Source: Nonomuraea cavernae
Lineage (GTDB): Bacteria > Actinomycetota > Actinomycetes > Streptosporangiales > Streptosporangiaceae
Assembly (NCBI RefSeq): GCF_014646355.1
Contig: NZ_BMNH01000029.1
Coordinates: 1-64,000 of the forward strand
Direction: 5' to 3'
DNA: 64,000 nt
This document shows positions 41,491 to 51,229 of the stretch, in pieces. Every line of letters begins with the position of its first letter. Position 1 is the stretch's first letter. A model generated the notes under the pieces. It was not told the DNA's origin. It did not search any database and saw only the letters and a program-made list of their open reading frames with translations. The position numbers and the translations under genes are program-made.

Positions 41491-42642
41491 GTGAGCCCTT
41501 CCACCGGTCACTGGTACGCGAGACCTTCCGCCCGCGCCTGGACCTGCGCGCCGGCCCCCGCCGAGGTGCGGGAGTTCCACGCCTCGCTCGACGGCTACGC
41601 TCCCACGCGGCTGACCGAGTCGCCGGCCCTTGCCTCGGAGCTGGGGGTGGGGCGGGTGTTCGTCAAGGACGAGTCGTCCCGGCTGGGCCTGCCCGCCTTC
41701 AAGGCGCTCGGCGCGTCGTGGGCGGTTCACCGGATCCTGTCGCGGCGGGCGCCGGGGTCCGCACCCGTGCTGCTGGTCACCGCGACCGATGGCAACCATG
41801 GCCGGGCCGTGGCCCGGATGGCACGGCTGTCGGGGCAGCGGGCCCACGTGTTCGTCGCCGAGGGCGTGCATCCGGCCGCCGTGGACGCGATCTCCGGCGA
41901 GGGGGCGCGGGTCACGGTGGTCGCCGGCAGCTACGACGAGGCCGTGAGCCGGGCCGCCTCGGCCGCGGCCGAGGCGGGGGCCGTGCTGGTCCAGGACACG
42001 TCCTGGCCCGGCTACGAGGAGGTGCCCGGCTGGATCGTGCAGGGCTACTCCACGCTGTTCGCCGAGGTCGACGCGCAGCTGAGCGCCGCGGGCGCCGAGC
42101 CTCCGGGGCTGGTCGCCGTACCGGTGGGGGTGGGGTCGCTCGCGCAGGCCGCCGTGACGCACCATCGCGCCCGCCCGGACACCTCCGACGGGACGGCACG
42201 GCGGGACCGCACGAACGGCGCGACGCGGCACGACCGCCCAGAGCGCCCGGCGGCGCTGCTGGCCGTGGAGCCCGACGTGGCGGCGTGCGTCCTGGCGAGT
42301 CTCACCGAGGGGCGGCCGGTCACCGTGGCGACCCGGCCCACCTCCATGGCCGGCCTGAACTGCGGCACGCCGTCCGGCCTGGCCTGGCCGTACCTGCTCG
42401 GCGGCCTGGACGCCGCGATCGCCGTCACCGACGCCGACAGCGCCCGCGCGGCCCGCGACCTCGCCGCGCTCGGCGTCTCCTCCGGGCCGTGCGGCGCCGC
42501 GTCCCTGGCGGGCGTGCGCGCCGCCCTGACCGGTGACGCGGCCGGTGAACGCCGGGCCGCGCTGGGGATCGGGCCGGCGTCGACCGTGGTCCTGCTGAGC
42601 ACCGAGGGCGCCGACGCCAACCCCCACGGTGGGGAGCCGTGA
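41491..42642 (+). CDS. Diaminopropionate-ammonia-lyase-like PLP enzyme
   Basis: 383 residues, fold-type II PLP enzyme. Schiff-base Lys in RLGLPAFKALGASWAV, phosphate/cofactor loop TATDGNHGRAVA, glycine-rich VPVGVGSLAQA, and C-terminal MAGLNCGTPSGLAWP. These are features of 2,3-diaminopropionate ammonia-lyase (YgeX-type), which gives pyruvate and ammonia. Threonine-dehydratase-like specificity cannot be excluded. A low-complexity Arg/Asp-rich insert (about 225-250) is unusual. GTG start at 41491. Overlaps the M20 pseudogene by 4 nt. Confidence 0.83.
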   Translation: MSPSTGHWYARPSARAWTCAPAPAEVREFHASLDGYAPTRLTESPALASELGVGRVFVKDESSRLGLPAFKALGASWAVHRILSRRAPGSAPVLLVTATDGNHGRAVARMARLSGQRAHVFVAEGVHPAAVDAISGEGARVTVVAGSYDEAVSRAASAAAEAGAVLVQDTSWPGYEEVPGWIVQGYSTLFAEVDAQLSAAGAEPPGLVAVPVGVGSLAQAAVTHHRARPDTSDGTARRDRTNGATRHDRPERPAALLAVEPDVAACVLASLTEGRPVTVATRPTSMAGLNCGTPSGLAWPYLLGGLDAAIAVTDADSARAARDLAALGVSSGPCGAASLAGVRAALTGDAAGERRAALGIGPASTVVLLSTEGADANPHGGEP

Positions 42643-43397
42643 CCGTGCGCGCCGACGACCGCGTCACCGTGAACGGCGAGCGCCTGTGGCGGTCGCTGAT
42701 GGAGCTCGCCGAGATCGGCGCGTACCACGACGAGCGCACCGGCCTGCGCGGCGTCAACCGGCTGGCGCTGACCGACGCCGACGCGGCCGGCCGGCGGCTG
42801 GTCATCGGCTGGATGGAACAGGCCGGCCTGGCGGTCCGCGTCGACCGAGCTGCGCGCGGACGCCGGGCTGTCCGCCGCCCGGATCGTCACCCACCTGCGC
42901 GCCATGGTCGACTCCGGCGCGTACGGGGAGCTGCGCGCCACCGTCGGGCACCTGGCCGTCCACCCGGATCTGACCAACATCGTCCCGGCCCGCGCGGAGC
43001 TGACCGTCGACCTGCGCAACCCCGACGACGGGCTGATGGCCCGCGCCGAGGAGGACCTCGCGGCCTTCCTGCGCACGCTGGAGGAGGGGCAGCCCGGTCT
43101 GAGCGTCGCCACTCGCCGGATGGCCCGGACCTCCCACGTCCCGTTCGACGACGACGTGCGCGCGGTCATCGCCCAGGCCGCCGACGACCACGGCCTGGCC
43201 CACCTCTCCCTGCTGTCCGGCGCGGGCCACGACGCCCAGGAGATCGCCGCCCTCTGCCCCACCGCCATGATCTTCGTACGGGGCGAGTACGACGGCATCA
43301 GCCACACCCCCCCCGCGAATACTCCACCCCCGAGGCCTGCGCGCACGGCATCGACGTCCTGGCCACCGCCCTGCTCCGGCTGGCGGGCCATGGCTGA
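42639..43397 (+). pseudogene. M20-family hydrolase (hydantoinase/carbamoylase-type), deleted and frameshifted
   Basis: The first about 68 codons (VNGERLWRSLMELAEIGAYH, RLALTDADAAGRRLVIGWM) match the N-terminus of N-carbamoyl-amino-acid hydrolase/allantoate amidohydrolase-type M20 enzymes. At about 42845 the frame changes and the protein jumps to the C-terminal half (LRADAGLSAARIVTHLRAMV, VHPDLTNIVPARAELTVDLR, LSLLSGAGHDAQEIA). A second frameshift at about 43310 leads to REYSTPEACAHGIDVLATAL. Well over 100 residues, including the main zinc-ligand region, are missing, so it is inactive. Confidence 0.8.
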
Positions 43398-43468
43398 GCC
43401 CCGCACAGGCGTCACCGGAGGCGGACCCCGATTCCGGACGCGACCACGGCCCGCCAGGAAGGACCCCG

Positions 43469-44623
43469 ATGACCTCCGAGCGTCAGGACGAACCGGTGGA
43501 GCTGCTCGCCCGGCTGGTCGCCATCGACTCCGTCAACCCCGCCCTGGTGCCCGGCGGGGCGGGTGAGGCGGCGATCGCCGATTTCTGCGGTGAGTGGCTG
43601 GCCGCGCGCGGGTTCGAGGTGCACCGGCTGGAGAAGCGGCCGGGACGCCCCTCGCTGGTCGCGGTCGCGCGCGGCGCCGGCGGCGGCCGTTCGCTGATGC
43701 TGAACGGCCATCTGGACACCGTCGGCCTGGCCGGTTACGACGGCGACCCGCTCCAGCCGGTGCTCCGCGGCGGCAGGCTGCACGGCCGGGGCGCGTACGA
43801 CATGAAGAGCGGCCTGGCGGCCATGATGATCGCCGCCGCCCGCGCCACGGAGGGCGGCACGCTGCGCGGCGACGTGCTCGTGGCCTGCGTCGCCGACGAG
43901 GAGTACGCCAGCGCGGGCACGGAGGAGGTGCTGGAGACGTTCACCGCCGACGCGGCCATCGTCAGCGAGCCGAGCGATCTGGAGGTGACGCTGGCGCACA
44001 AGGGGTTCGCCTGGTTCGAGGTGCGGATCGAGGGCAGGGCCGCGCACGGGTCACGGCCCGAGCTGGGCGTCGACGCCATCGCCAAGGCCGGTCACTTCCT
44101 GGTCGCCCTGGAGGAGCACGGCGAACGCCTGGCCCGGGGTGCGGCGCATCCGCTGCTCGGCACCGGCACCGTGCACGCCTCGGTCATCCGGGGCGGCGAG
44201 GAGGCCTCGACCTATCCGGCGTCGTGCCGGATCACCCTGGAGCGACGCACCGTGCCCGGCGAGAGCGCCGGCGGCGTCCACGCGGAGCTGACCGCGATCC
44301 TGGACCGGCTCGCCGCCACGGTCCCGGACTTCTCGTACAGCCTGCACCGCGGCCTGCACCGGGAACCGTTCGAGGCCGACCGGGAGGCGCCGATCGTGCG
44401 GACCGTGCTCCAGCACGCCGAGCGGGCGCTCGGCCGGCCGCCCGTGATCCGCGCCGAACCGTTCTGGACCGACTGCGCCCTGCTGGACCAGGCAGGCATC
44501 CCATGCCTGCTCATCGGGGTCGACGGCGGAGGAGCCCACGCCGCCACGGAGTGGGCCGACGTCGCCTCCCTGCACCGCCTGACCGGCCTCCTCACCGCCA
44601 CCGTCGCCGACTTCTGCTCGTGA
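43469..44623 (+). CDS. M20-family metallopeptidase/deacylase (ArgE/DapE-like)
   Basis: 384 residues. Zinc ligands and catalytic residues of the family are visible: LNGHLDTVG, RGAYDMKSGLA, ADEEYASAG and a late His in GGGAHAATEW. A dimerisation domain insert runs through KGFAWFEVRIEGRAAHGSRP. Hydrolyses an N-acyl or peptide-type amide; substrate unknown. Intact, unlike its neighbour. Likely co-transcribed with the ammonia-lyase as an amino-acid salvage set. ATG at 43469 after AAGGA. Confidence 0.87.
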   Translation: MTSERQDEPVELLARLVAIDSVNPALVPGGAGEAAIADFCGEWLAARGFEVHRLEKRPGRPSLVAVARGAGGGRSLMLNGHLDTVGLAGYDGDPLQPVLRGGRLHGRGAYDMKSGLAAMMIAAARATEGGTLRGDVLVACVADEEYASAGTEEVLETFTADAAIVSEPSDLEVTLAHKGFAWFEVRIEGRAAHGSRPELGVDAIAKAGHFLVALEEHGERLARGAAHPLLGTGTVHASVIRGGEEASTYPASCRITLERRTVPGESAGGVHAELTAILDRLAATVPDFSYSLHRGLHREPFEADREAPIVRTVLQHAERALGRPPVIRAEPFWTDCALLDQAGIPCLLIGVDGGGAHAATEWADVASLHRLTGLLTATVADFCS

Positions 44624-44642
44624 GGACCCGTACGGTCGGCGT

Positions 44643-45653
44643 ATGAACATCGAAGATCGGAAGGCGCGCGTCGCGGAGAGGCGCCCCCGTCGCGTCGACC
44701 GGTGGCGTGGGGGCGGGCCGGGACGGACGTTCTGGACACGCGGGCGGGTCCTCGCGTCGGTCGCCGTGCTGGTGGCGGGGCTGCTGGCGTTTCCCGGCCT
44801 CGTGCCCAACACCGTGGGCAACCTCGGCAGCCTGCTGGAGACCTTCCTGCCCTGGGCCGGCCTGGCCGTCCCCGTGCTGATGGTCCTGGCACTGCTGCGC
44901 CGCTCGGCCACCGCGATGGTGTCCCTGGTGTTACCCGCGGCGGTCTGGGCGGCCGTCTTCGGTGATCGGACGCTTCCGGCTGACCGTGGGGCGGCTCACG
45001 ACCTGACCGTGCTTCAGCACAACGTCAGCGACGAGAACCCCGACCCCGGCGCAACCGCGCGAGCCCTGGCCGGCGCCGGAGCCGACCTCATCGGCTTGCA
45101 GGAGCTGACGCCCGGCGCCCGGCCCGTCTACGAGGCCGTCCTCATGTCCGGCCATCCGCACCACGCGGTCGTGGGGACCGTCGGACTGTGGTCCAGACAT
45201 CCCCTGACGGACGCCCGGCCGGTGGACATCAGGCCCGCCGGGGTCGGCGGAGACTGGAGCCGAGGGCTGCGGGCCACCGCGCGGACGCCGTCCGGCGACA
45301 TCGCCGTGTACGTCGCTCACCTGCCCTCGGTCCGCATCCGGCCGCCGGACGGCTTCGGCACCGGCTGGAGGGACGAGAGCGCCGCCGCACTGGGCACGGC
45401 CATCGCCGCGGAACGGCTGGACCAGGTCGTGCTGCTGGGCGACCTCAACAGCACCCTCGAAGACCGGGGCCTGGCTCCGGTCACCTCCCGGATGACCCCG
45501 GCGGAGGAGGGGTTCGGCTTCAGCTGGCCCGCCGCTTTCCCCATCGCCCGGATCGACCATGTCATGACGCGCGCCGCGACGCCCGTCAGCACCTGGACCC
45601 TGCCCGCCACCGGCAGCGACCACCTGCCGGTGGCGGCCCGCGTCAAGCTCTGA
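44643..45653 (+). CDS. Membrane-anchored endonuclease/exonuclease/phosphatase-family protein
   Basis: 336 residues. The N-terminal 110 residues contain about three membrane helices (VLASVAVLVAGLLAF, WAGLAVPVLMVLALL, MVSLVLPAAVWAAVF). The rest is an EEP domain with LTVLQHNVSDENPDP, GLQELTP, AVYVAHLPSVR, LLGDLNST, RIDHVM and GSDHLPV, covering metal-binding Asn/Glu and catalytic His/Asp. The catalytic domain likely faces outside and hydrolyses a phosphodiester, either lipid or nucleic acid. Confidence 0.85.
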   Translation: MNIEDRKARVAERRPRRVDRWRGGGPGRTFWTRGRVLASVAVLVAGLLAFPGLVPNTVGNLGSLLETFLPWAGLAVPVLMVLALLRRSATAMVSLVLPAAVWAAVFGDRTLPADRGAAHDLTVLQHNVSDENPDPGATARALAGAGADLIGLQELTPGARPVYEAVLMSGHPHHAVVGTVGLWSRHPLTDARPVDIRPAGVGGDWSRGLRATARTPSGDIAVYVAHLPSVRIRPPDGFGTGWRDESAAALGTAIAAERLDQVVLLGDLNSTLEDRGLAPVTSRMTPAEEGFGFSWPAAFPIARIDHVMTRAATPVSTWTLPATGSDHLPVAARVKL

Positions 45654-45724
45654 CGGTCACCGGCGGCCGGCACGCCGAGCGGACGCCGGGTCTGGGCGCC
45701 GAACGCGGCCATATCCAGAAAAGG

Positions 45725-46489
45725 TCAGGAATAGATGGTTTGGGAGAGGGAGGATCCCTGCTTCTGCAGGAATTCGCGCATGGCCATGCTCAGGCGCCGG
45801 CCACGTTGCTCCAGCTCGGACGCGGGCACGACGACGCCGGAAAGGCTCACGGCGTAGTAGTCACCGTTGAACACGAATGCCGCGCCGGTGCACCCGTAGC
45901 CCGGCTGCCACTCCTCCTGCTCGATGCTGAAGCCGCGCTCCGCGCATCGGGCGACATCCGCGGCGAGCCAGTCGATGTCGGTGATGGTGTCGCGAGTGAA
46001 TCGGGTGAGGGGCGGCTTGACACCGGCTTCGGCGAGGCGGTCCGGCCAGAAGAGAGCGAGAATCGCCTTGCCCATCCCGCTGCAGTGCATGGGCATCCGG
46101 GTGCCCAGCAGCGAATAGCGAACGAATCCATCGGGTGAGTCGATTTTGTCGATGACCGTGATCATCCCGTCACGGAGCAACCCGATGTGCGCGGTCACCC
46201 TGAATTCCTCGGTGAGGCCGCGGACCAGCGGCCGGATCAGGGACACGATATCGATCCGCCCGAGCGCCAGAGTGCCGAGCTCCGCGAGCCGGAGGCCGAG
46301 CAGATAATGTCTGCCGTCCGGGGAACGCCGGACGAATCCATTGCGCTCCATCACGCGCATCGTCCGCAGGCAGGTCGTCGAATTGATGTCACATACGTCG
46401 CACACCTCGCTCAGAGTCGCCTGCTCGACAGTGGCGAGGTATCCCAGGATTTCGAGGGCCCGTTCCAAGCTGCGTAGCTCGTATGCCAT
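45725..46489 (-). CDS. IclR-family transcriptional regulator
   Basis: 254 residues. HTH region LERALEILGYLATVEQATLS and VCDINSTTCLRTMRVMERNG, effector domain with HCSGMGKAILAL and GFSIEQEEWQPGYGCTGAAF. ATG at 46489 preferred; upstream in-frame codons lie in the LivF gene end. It is the last gene of the leftward importer operon, 13 nt after livF, and probably controls both arms of the 45.7-62.3 kb island in response to the imported compound. Confidence 0.88.
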   Translation of the reverse strand: MAYELRSLERALEILGYLATVEQATLSEVCDVCDINSTTCLRTMRVMERNGFVRRSPDGRHYLLGLRLAELGTLALGRIDIVSLIRPLVRGLTEEFRVTAHIGLLRDGMITVIDKIDSPDGFVRYSLLGTRMPMHCSGMGKAILALFWPDRLAEAGVKPPLTRFTRDTITDIDWLAADVARCAERGFSIEQEEWQPGYGCTGAAFVFNGDYYAVSLSGVVVPASELEQRGRRLSMAMREFLQKQGSSLSQTIYS

Positions 46490-46502
46490 GTACTTCAGCC
46501 CC

Positions 46503-47192
46503 TCATCCACCGGTTGCCGCATCGACGATTATGTCAAAGTTGACCTCAGAGCCGCTGTAATCCCGGACAAGATGCCCGGCGCGCAGGACGACGACCCGGT
46601 CCGCGATCTCGCAGGCGAGCCGCAGCTCCTGCTCCACCAGCAGCACCGTCGTCTCGGCCGCGGCCGACATCCGCGCGATGGTCGCGTAGAGCTGAGCCAC
46701 GATCGACGGGGCGAGGCCCAGCGACGGTTCGTCGATCACCAGCAGCCGAGCGGGGCGAAGCATGGTGCGGCCCAGCGCGACCATCTGCTGCTCGCCGCCG
46801 GACAGGTTGGTGACCGGCTGGTCCCGCCGCTCGGCCAGGACCGGGAAGGCGTCGAAGACGTCATCGAGCCGGCGCAATGCCGCGGGTTCGACGCCGAGAG
46901 TGAGATTGTCGAGCACGCTCAGCGCGGTGATCAGGCCACGTCCCTCGTGCACGACGGCTATGCCTCCGTCACGCACCCGCCGGTGGCAGGGCGTCGCGTC
47001 GATGCGCCGGCCCTCCCAGTGGATCTCCCCACGGGACTTCACCAGGCCCAGCACCGAGCGGAGCAGCGTCGTCTTGCCGGCGCCGTTGGTGCCCGCGATC
47101 GCGAGCTTCTGGCCCGCCGGAACGGTGAGATCGATGTCGAACAGGACCTGCGTGGAGCCGTACCAGGCACTCACCGATTGAAGATCAAGCAT
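46503..47192 (-). CDS. livF: Branched-chain-amino-acid-type ABC importer ATPase (LivF-like)
   Basis: 229 residues. Walker A GTNGAGKTT, Q/HEGRG region VVHEGRGL, signature LSGGEQQM and Walker B LLVIDEPSLGLAPS. LivF-type ATPases pair with LivG in importers for amino acids, amides and aromatic acids. Overlaps livG by 8 nt. Confidence 0.9.
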   Translation of the reverse strand: MLDLQSVSAWYGSTQVLFDIDLTVPAGQKLAIAGTNGAGKTTLLRSVLGLVKSRGEIHWEGRRIDATPCHRRVRDGGIAVVHEGRGLITALSVLDNLTLGVEPAALRRLDDVFDAFPVLAERRDQPVTNLSGGEQQMVALGRTMLRPARLLVIDEPSLGLAPSIVAQLYATIARMSAAAETTVLLVEQELRLACEIADRVVVLRAGHLVRDYSGSEVNFDIIVDAATGG

Positions 47193-47982
47193 CGCTACGT
47201 CCGAAGTAGGCGCGGAGAACGGCGGGATCGGCGAGCACCTCGGCGGGAGTACCGCGGGCGAGGACCTCTCCGTTGCTGAGGACGACGGACTCCCCGCACG
47301 CCCTCCTGACCATGTCGACGTCGTGCTCGACGAGCATCACGGTGGCTCCGGTGGTGCTTTGCGCCCGTTTGATCGCCTCGAGCAGCAACCGGCGGCTGGT
47401 GACGTCCAGTCCGGCCGCGGGTTCGTCGAGCAGAAGCAGGTCGGGTTCGGCGGCGAACGCCCGGCCCACGTCGACCAGTCGCCGCACCCCGAAGGGCAGG
47501 TCCTGGACGTCCCGGTGCAACAGGTCGGACAGTCCGAGGACCGCCGCCACCTCCTCGACCACCGCCAGGTCGCGACGTGCCTGGCGGCGGCCGGTACGGC
47601 TGCCGCCGATCTGGCGCAGCAGCCCGACGACTCGGAAGCGCTCACGGCCGAGCAGCAGGTTGTCGAGCACGGACATGCCTTCGAGCAGGCGCACCTGCTG
47701 GAAGCTGCGCAGAATGCCCGCCCGTACCCGCGCCACGGTTCCCGTGCCGGTCAGCTCCTCGCCCCGGAAGCGCACCGAGCCCTGCTGGGGTGTGATCACC
47801 GCTGAGATGACGTTCATGATCGTCGTCTTGCCCGCCCCGTTGGGCCCGATCAGGCCGAACAGCGAGCCTTCGGGCACGTCGAACGACACACCGCCCAGTG
47901 CCCGCACGCCGTTCACCGTGACACGGACGTCACGTACTTCCAGCACGGCCGGGGGCCGGCCGGCCTGGTCGGTGGCCATCAC
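47185..47982 (-). CDS. livG: Branched-chain-amino-acid-type ABC importer ATPase (LivG-like)
   Basis: 265 residues. Walker A GPNGAGKTT, Q-loop RSFQQVRLL, Walker B LLLLDEPAAGLDVTS and His-loop VMLVEHDVDMV are all present. The signature reads LPFGVRR, where LivG proteins usually have LPYG(x)QR, which is a mild variation. Overlaps livM by 4 nt (ATGA). Confidence 0.9.
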   Translation of the reverse strand: MMATDQAGRPPAVLEVRDVRVTVNGVRALGGVSFDVPEGSLFGLIGPNGAGKTTIMNVISAVITPQQGSVRFRGEELTGTGTVARVRAGILRSFQQVRLLEGMSVLDNLLLGRERFRVVGLLRQIGGSRTGRRQARRDLAVVEEVAAVLGLSDLLHRDVQDLPFGVRRLVDVGRAFAAEPDLLLLDEPAAGLDVTSRRLLLEAIKRAQSTTGATVMLVEHDVDMVRRACGESVVLSNGEVLARGTPAEVLADPAVLRAYFGRSDA

Positions 47983-48983
47983 GACGAGCTCCGTTCAGGA
48001 ACCGGGGTCAGAGGGGGTGGGGGTGCGGCACCGCTGCGCCGCACCCGATCGCGGATCCCGTCCAGCACACCGGCGATGCCGCCGGGCATCACGACCAGCA
48101 GCAGCATCAGCACCGCCCCGTTGACGATGGGGTAGGCGTTGGGGATGCCCAGGCGGGCGAACAGCTCAGGCATGAGTACGACATAGGCGGCTCCCAGCCA
48201 CGCGCCGTGCACCCGCCCTGTGCCGCCCAGGATGAGCGCGACGAGCAGATTGAGGGAGGAGAACACGGTGAAACCGGCGGGCGTGACGCTCCCGGACACG
48301 TGCGCGAGCACGACGCCGGCGAGCCCGCCCAGCATCCCGCTCAGCATGAAGGCGGTCAGCTTGGTGCGAACCGTCGACACCCCGGCTGATTCCGCGAGCA
48401 GGTTCGAGTTCTTCACCGCCGCCATCGAGCGGCCGATGGGATTGCGTTGCAGGCGGATCACGAGCCAGGTCGCCAGCAGCGCGATCACGGCGGCGAGCCC
48501 GTATCCGACCAGCGGGTCGGCGGTGGTGACCGTCCCGAACCCGCCGGGGTTCACCAGGAGCCCCTGAGTCCCGCCGGTGATCGAGGCGAAGGTCGTCACG
48601 ACCCACTGGAAGAGCTCGACGAACGCGAACGTCAGGATCGCCAGGCGCAGCCCGGAGACGCGCAGCGCCGGCAGCCCCACCAGGATGGCGGCGAGGCCGG
48701 CGATCACGGCGGCGGCGATCAGTTCGACCCCGATCGACACCGTGGTGGTGCGCGACATCCAGGCCGCCGTGTACGCGCCGATGCCGATGAAGACCGCCTG
48801 GGCGACCGACAGCACGCCCGCGCGCCCGAACACGATGTCCAATCCGATGATCGCGGTCACGTAGATCAGGATCATCGTCGCCTGGTACAGGCTGAAGGAG
48901 TCGAGCAGCAGCGGGAGCACCACCAGCGGCGCGAGCAGGAGGACCGGGCGCAGCCGTCGGGCAGGTGATCGTCGGTCAGGCAC
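47979..48983 (-). CDS. livM: ABC importer permease (LivM-like)
   Basis: 334 residues with about 9-10 hydrophobic helices, including LLLAPLVVLPLLLDSF and ATMILIYVTAIIGLDIVFG. The LivM EAA-like loop RNPIGRSMAAVKNSNLLAES couples to the ATPases. It has a Pro-rich C-terminal tail. Overlaps livH by 8 nt. Confidence 0.9.
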   Translation of the reverse strand: MPDRRSPARRLRPVLLLAPLVVLPLLLDSFSLYQATMILIYVTAIIGLDIVFGRAGVLSVAQAVFIGIGAYTAAWMSRTTTVSIGVELIAAAVIAGLAAILVGLPALRVSGLRLAILTFAFVELFQWVVTTFASITGGTQGLLVNPGGFGTVTTADPLVGYGLAAVIALLATWLVIRLQRNPIGRSMAAVKNSNLLAESAGVSTVRTKLTAFMLSGMLGGLAGVVLAHVSGSVTPAGFTVFSSLNLLVALILGGTGRVHGAWLGAAYVVLMPELFARLGIPNAYPIVNGAVLMLLLVVMPGGIAGVLDGIRDRVRRSGAAPPPPLTPVPERSSS

Positions 48984-49848
48984 GGGCTTCCCGCCCTTCG
49001 GAGAGATAGCTCCGCGGCGCGAACGCGAGCACCACGATGATCAGTGTGAACACGGCCGGGGTCACGGCCTGCGCGCCGAGCAGGTAGACGACGAACGACT
49101 CGTAGATGCCGAGTCCGAAGGCGAACGCCAACGGGAGCCCGAACCGGTTGAGCCCGCCGAGGATCCCGGCGATGAACGCCTTCATCGCGAAAGGCGTCAT
49201 GTAGTACGCGTCGACGCTGGTCCGGCTGGCCACCAGGATCCCCGCGACGGAGGCGAGGATCGCGGCGAGCGCCCAGGTGGCCACCCGCACGCGGGCGGAC
49301 GGAATGCCCAGCGACTCCGCGACGGCCCGGTTCTCGGCGACGGCGTTCAGCATCGCGCCGATCCGCGTGCGACGGCGCACGAGCGACAGGCCCAGCACCG
49401 ACAGCAGCGCCACGACGATCGTCACCAGGTCGCTCAGGTTCAGGGCCAGCCCGCCGAGGTCGAAGACCGTCCGGCTGCCGAGAGTCAGATAGGACTGGGT
49501 CCGGCCCCCGAGCACGCTCTCGGCGATGGCCGTGGCCAGCAGGAGCAGGCCGAGCGTCGCCACCAGGTCGGACCCGACCTGCCGGTCCGACGCCCGCTGC
49601 AGCACGAGCGCGTCGAACAGGACGGCGACGACCACCGCCGTGAGGACGGACAGCAGGATCGCGACCACCGGGTTCAGGCCCAGTTGCTGGTAGAGGTACC
49701 AGCTGAAGAAGGCCGCGATCATGCCGAACTGGCCGTGCCCGAAGTTGACGGCCTTGCTCACCTGGTAGATCACCAGGATGCCCGCGAGGAGGAGGGCGTA
49801 GACCCCTCCGGTGGCGGCCCCGCCGATCAGCAGCGACAGTTCGGACAT
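48976..49848 (-). CDS. livH: ABC importer permease (LivH-like)
   Basis: 290 residues, about 8 membrane helices. Family blocks: GGVYALLLAGILVIYQVSKA, NFGHGQFGMIAAF, TRIGAMLNAVAENRAVAESL and AGILGGLNRFGLPLAFAFG. Forms the channel with LivM. Begins 72 nt after the binding-protein gene. Confidence 0.9.
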   Translation of the reverse strand: MSELSLLIGGAATGGVYALLLAGILVIYQVSKAVNFGHGQFGMIAAFFSWYLYQQLGLNPVVAILLSVLTAVVVAVLFDALVLQRASDRQVGSDLVATLGLLLLATAIAESVLGGRTQSYLTLGSRTVFDLGGLALNLSDLVTIVVALLSVLGLSLVRRRTRIGAMLNAVAENRAVAESLGIPSARVRVATWALAAILASVAGILVASRTSVDAYYMTPFAMKAFIAGILGGLNRFGLPLAFAFGLGIYESFVVYLLGAQAVTPAVFTLIIVVLAFAPRSYLSEGREARA

Positions 49849-49920
49849 CAGCGTCCGACCGTCCGGGAAGCCGGCCTGACCGGGCGGCGCGCCCGGTCAG
49901 GCCGATCAGCGACGCGCATG

Positions 49921-51165
49921 TCAGTTTCCGATCGCCGTGAACGGCTGCTCGGTCACCGTGCCGGTGTCCTTGATCCCCTCGATTCCGGCGGCCCGGACGC
50001 CCTGGCGTTCCTGGGGGCCGAAGGTGATGGGCGGAATGACGCCGGTCTCGAAGTCCGTCATCTTCTGCAGCGACGCCTCGAAGCACGACCGCGTGAGCGC
50101 CTCCGCCTGCTTCAGGGCCTCGGCCGTCACCAACGCCTGGACGTACCCGACGGTGTTCCAGCTCGTCGGGGCCTTCCCGCTGTGGGCGGAGGTCCAGTCG
50201 GCCACGAACTGCTTCACCTTCGGATCGTCGGACTTCTCCAGGTTCGCCAGCTTGCTGGGGGCGACGAGCCCCTGGGCCACCGACCCGAACGCCTCGATCC
50301 ATCCGGAGTCGAGCATGTCTGACTGCGCACCGATGCCGGGCTTGTAGCCGATCTTCTGCATGGCCGTGATCGCGTTGCCGACGTCGGGCGGGGTCGCGAG
50401 GAACAGGACGTAGTCGGCGCCCGCCTGCTTGAGCTGCTCGGCGATCGGGCGGTAGTCGGTGGTGTTCGGCTCGCTGCGCACCACCGTCTTGAACTCCATC
50501 CCCGCGGCGTCGAGCACCTTCTTCGCACCCGCCAGGGCGTCGTCGCCGACATCGCCGTTCATCGCCAGGATCGAGAAGCTCTTCACGTTCCGCTTCTCGA
50601 TCAGGAACCGGGTCAACGCCTCGAACTCGTCGGAGAAGTTCGTCCAGAGCATGTAGACATAGGGGTTCTGCATCGTGCCGATCTGGTTGGACGGCGCGTA
50701 CGGCGCGACGGCGGGGATCTTCGCCTGGTTGATGTAGGGCAGTCCACCGACGAAGTTCTGGGTCCCGACCCCGCCCGTGATGGCGAACACGTTCTCCTGA
50801 TCGACCAGCCGCCGCACATTCTGCAGCGCGACGTTGGGCTGGTACTGGTCGTCGAGGACGGTCAGTTTGATCTTCCGGCCCTGGATCCCGCCCGCAGCGT
50901 TGATCTTGTCGAAGTACCACTGCTGGCCGTCCAGCGCGGGCTTCGCGGCCGAGGCGCTCGGCCCGCTCAGGCCGGACGTGACCCCGAGTTTGATCTCGGA
51001 TTCGGTCACCCCCGGGCTCTCCTCTTTCGTGTCGCAGGTGCTCGGCGCCGCGCTGGCGGCGGTGCCGCCCGCCTCATCGCGCTGTACGCCGCAGCCGGTC
51101 GCCAGCAGCATCAGCGACGCCGCGGTGACCGTGAACCCGGTCAGGCGTCGGTCTCGTCGGGGCAC
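49921..51165 (-). CDS. ABC importer substrate-binding lipoprotein (Liv family)
   Basis: 414 residues. Lipobox LATGC with Cys at about 25 after a basic N-terminus. Liv-type periplasmic-binding fold: IKLGVTSGLSGPSASAAKPA, GGIQGRKIKLTVLDDQYQP, FAITGGVGTQN and DYVLFLATPPDVGNAI. It determines what the importer carries. The family binds branched-chain amino acids, amides, urea and aromatic acids, so the ligand cannot be read from sequence. GTG start with strong GAGGAGG. Co-directional with the amidase 64 nt upstream. Confidence 0.9.
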   Translation of the reverse strand: MPRRDRRLTGFTVTAASLMLLATGCGVQRDEAGGTAASAAPSTCDTKEESPGVTESEIKLGVTSGLSGPSASAAKPALDGQQWYFDKINAAGGIQGRKIKLTVLDDQYQPNVALQNVRRLVDQENVFAITGGVGTQNFVGGLPYINQAKIPAVAPYAPSNQIGTMQNPYVYMLWTNFSDEFEALTRFLIEKRNVKSFSILAMNGDVGDDALAGAKKVLDAAGMEFKTVVRSEPNTTDYRPIAEQLKQAGADYVLFLATPPDVGNAITAMQKIGYKPGIGAQSDMLDSGWIEAFGSVAQGLVAPSKLANLEKSDDPKVKQFVADWTSAHSGKAPTSWNTVGYVQALVTAEALKQAEALTRSCFEASLQKMTDFETGVIPPITFGPQERQGVRAAGIEGIKDTGTVTEQPFTAIGN

Positions 51166-51229
51166 GATTCCTCCTCGAATCTGGTTGTACTCGGCCGGGT
51201 TGGCGTGGCCTGCGGCCTCCGAGCGGCCG

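Noticed and set aside
45188..46138. 316-codon plus-strand frame across the EEP and IclR genes
   Set aside because: Antisense to the IclR gene and out of frame in the EEP gene, with no domain visible.
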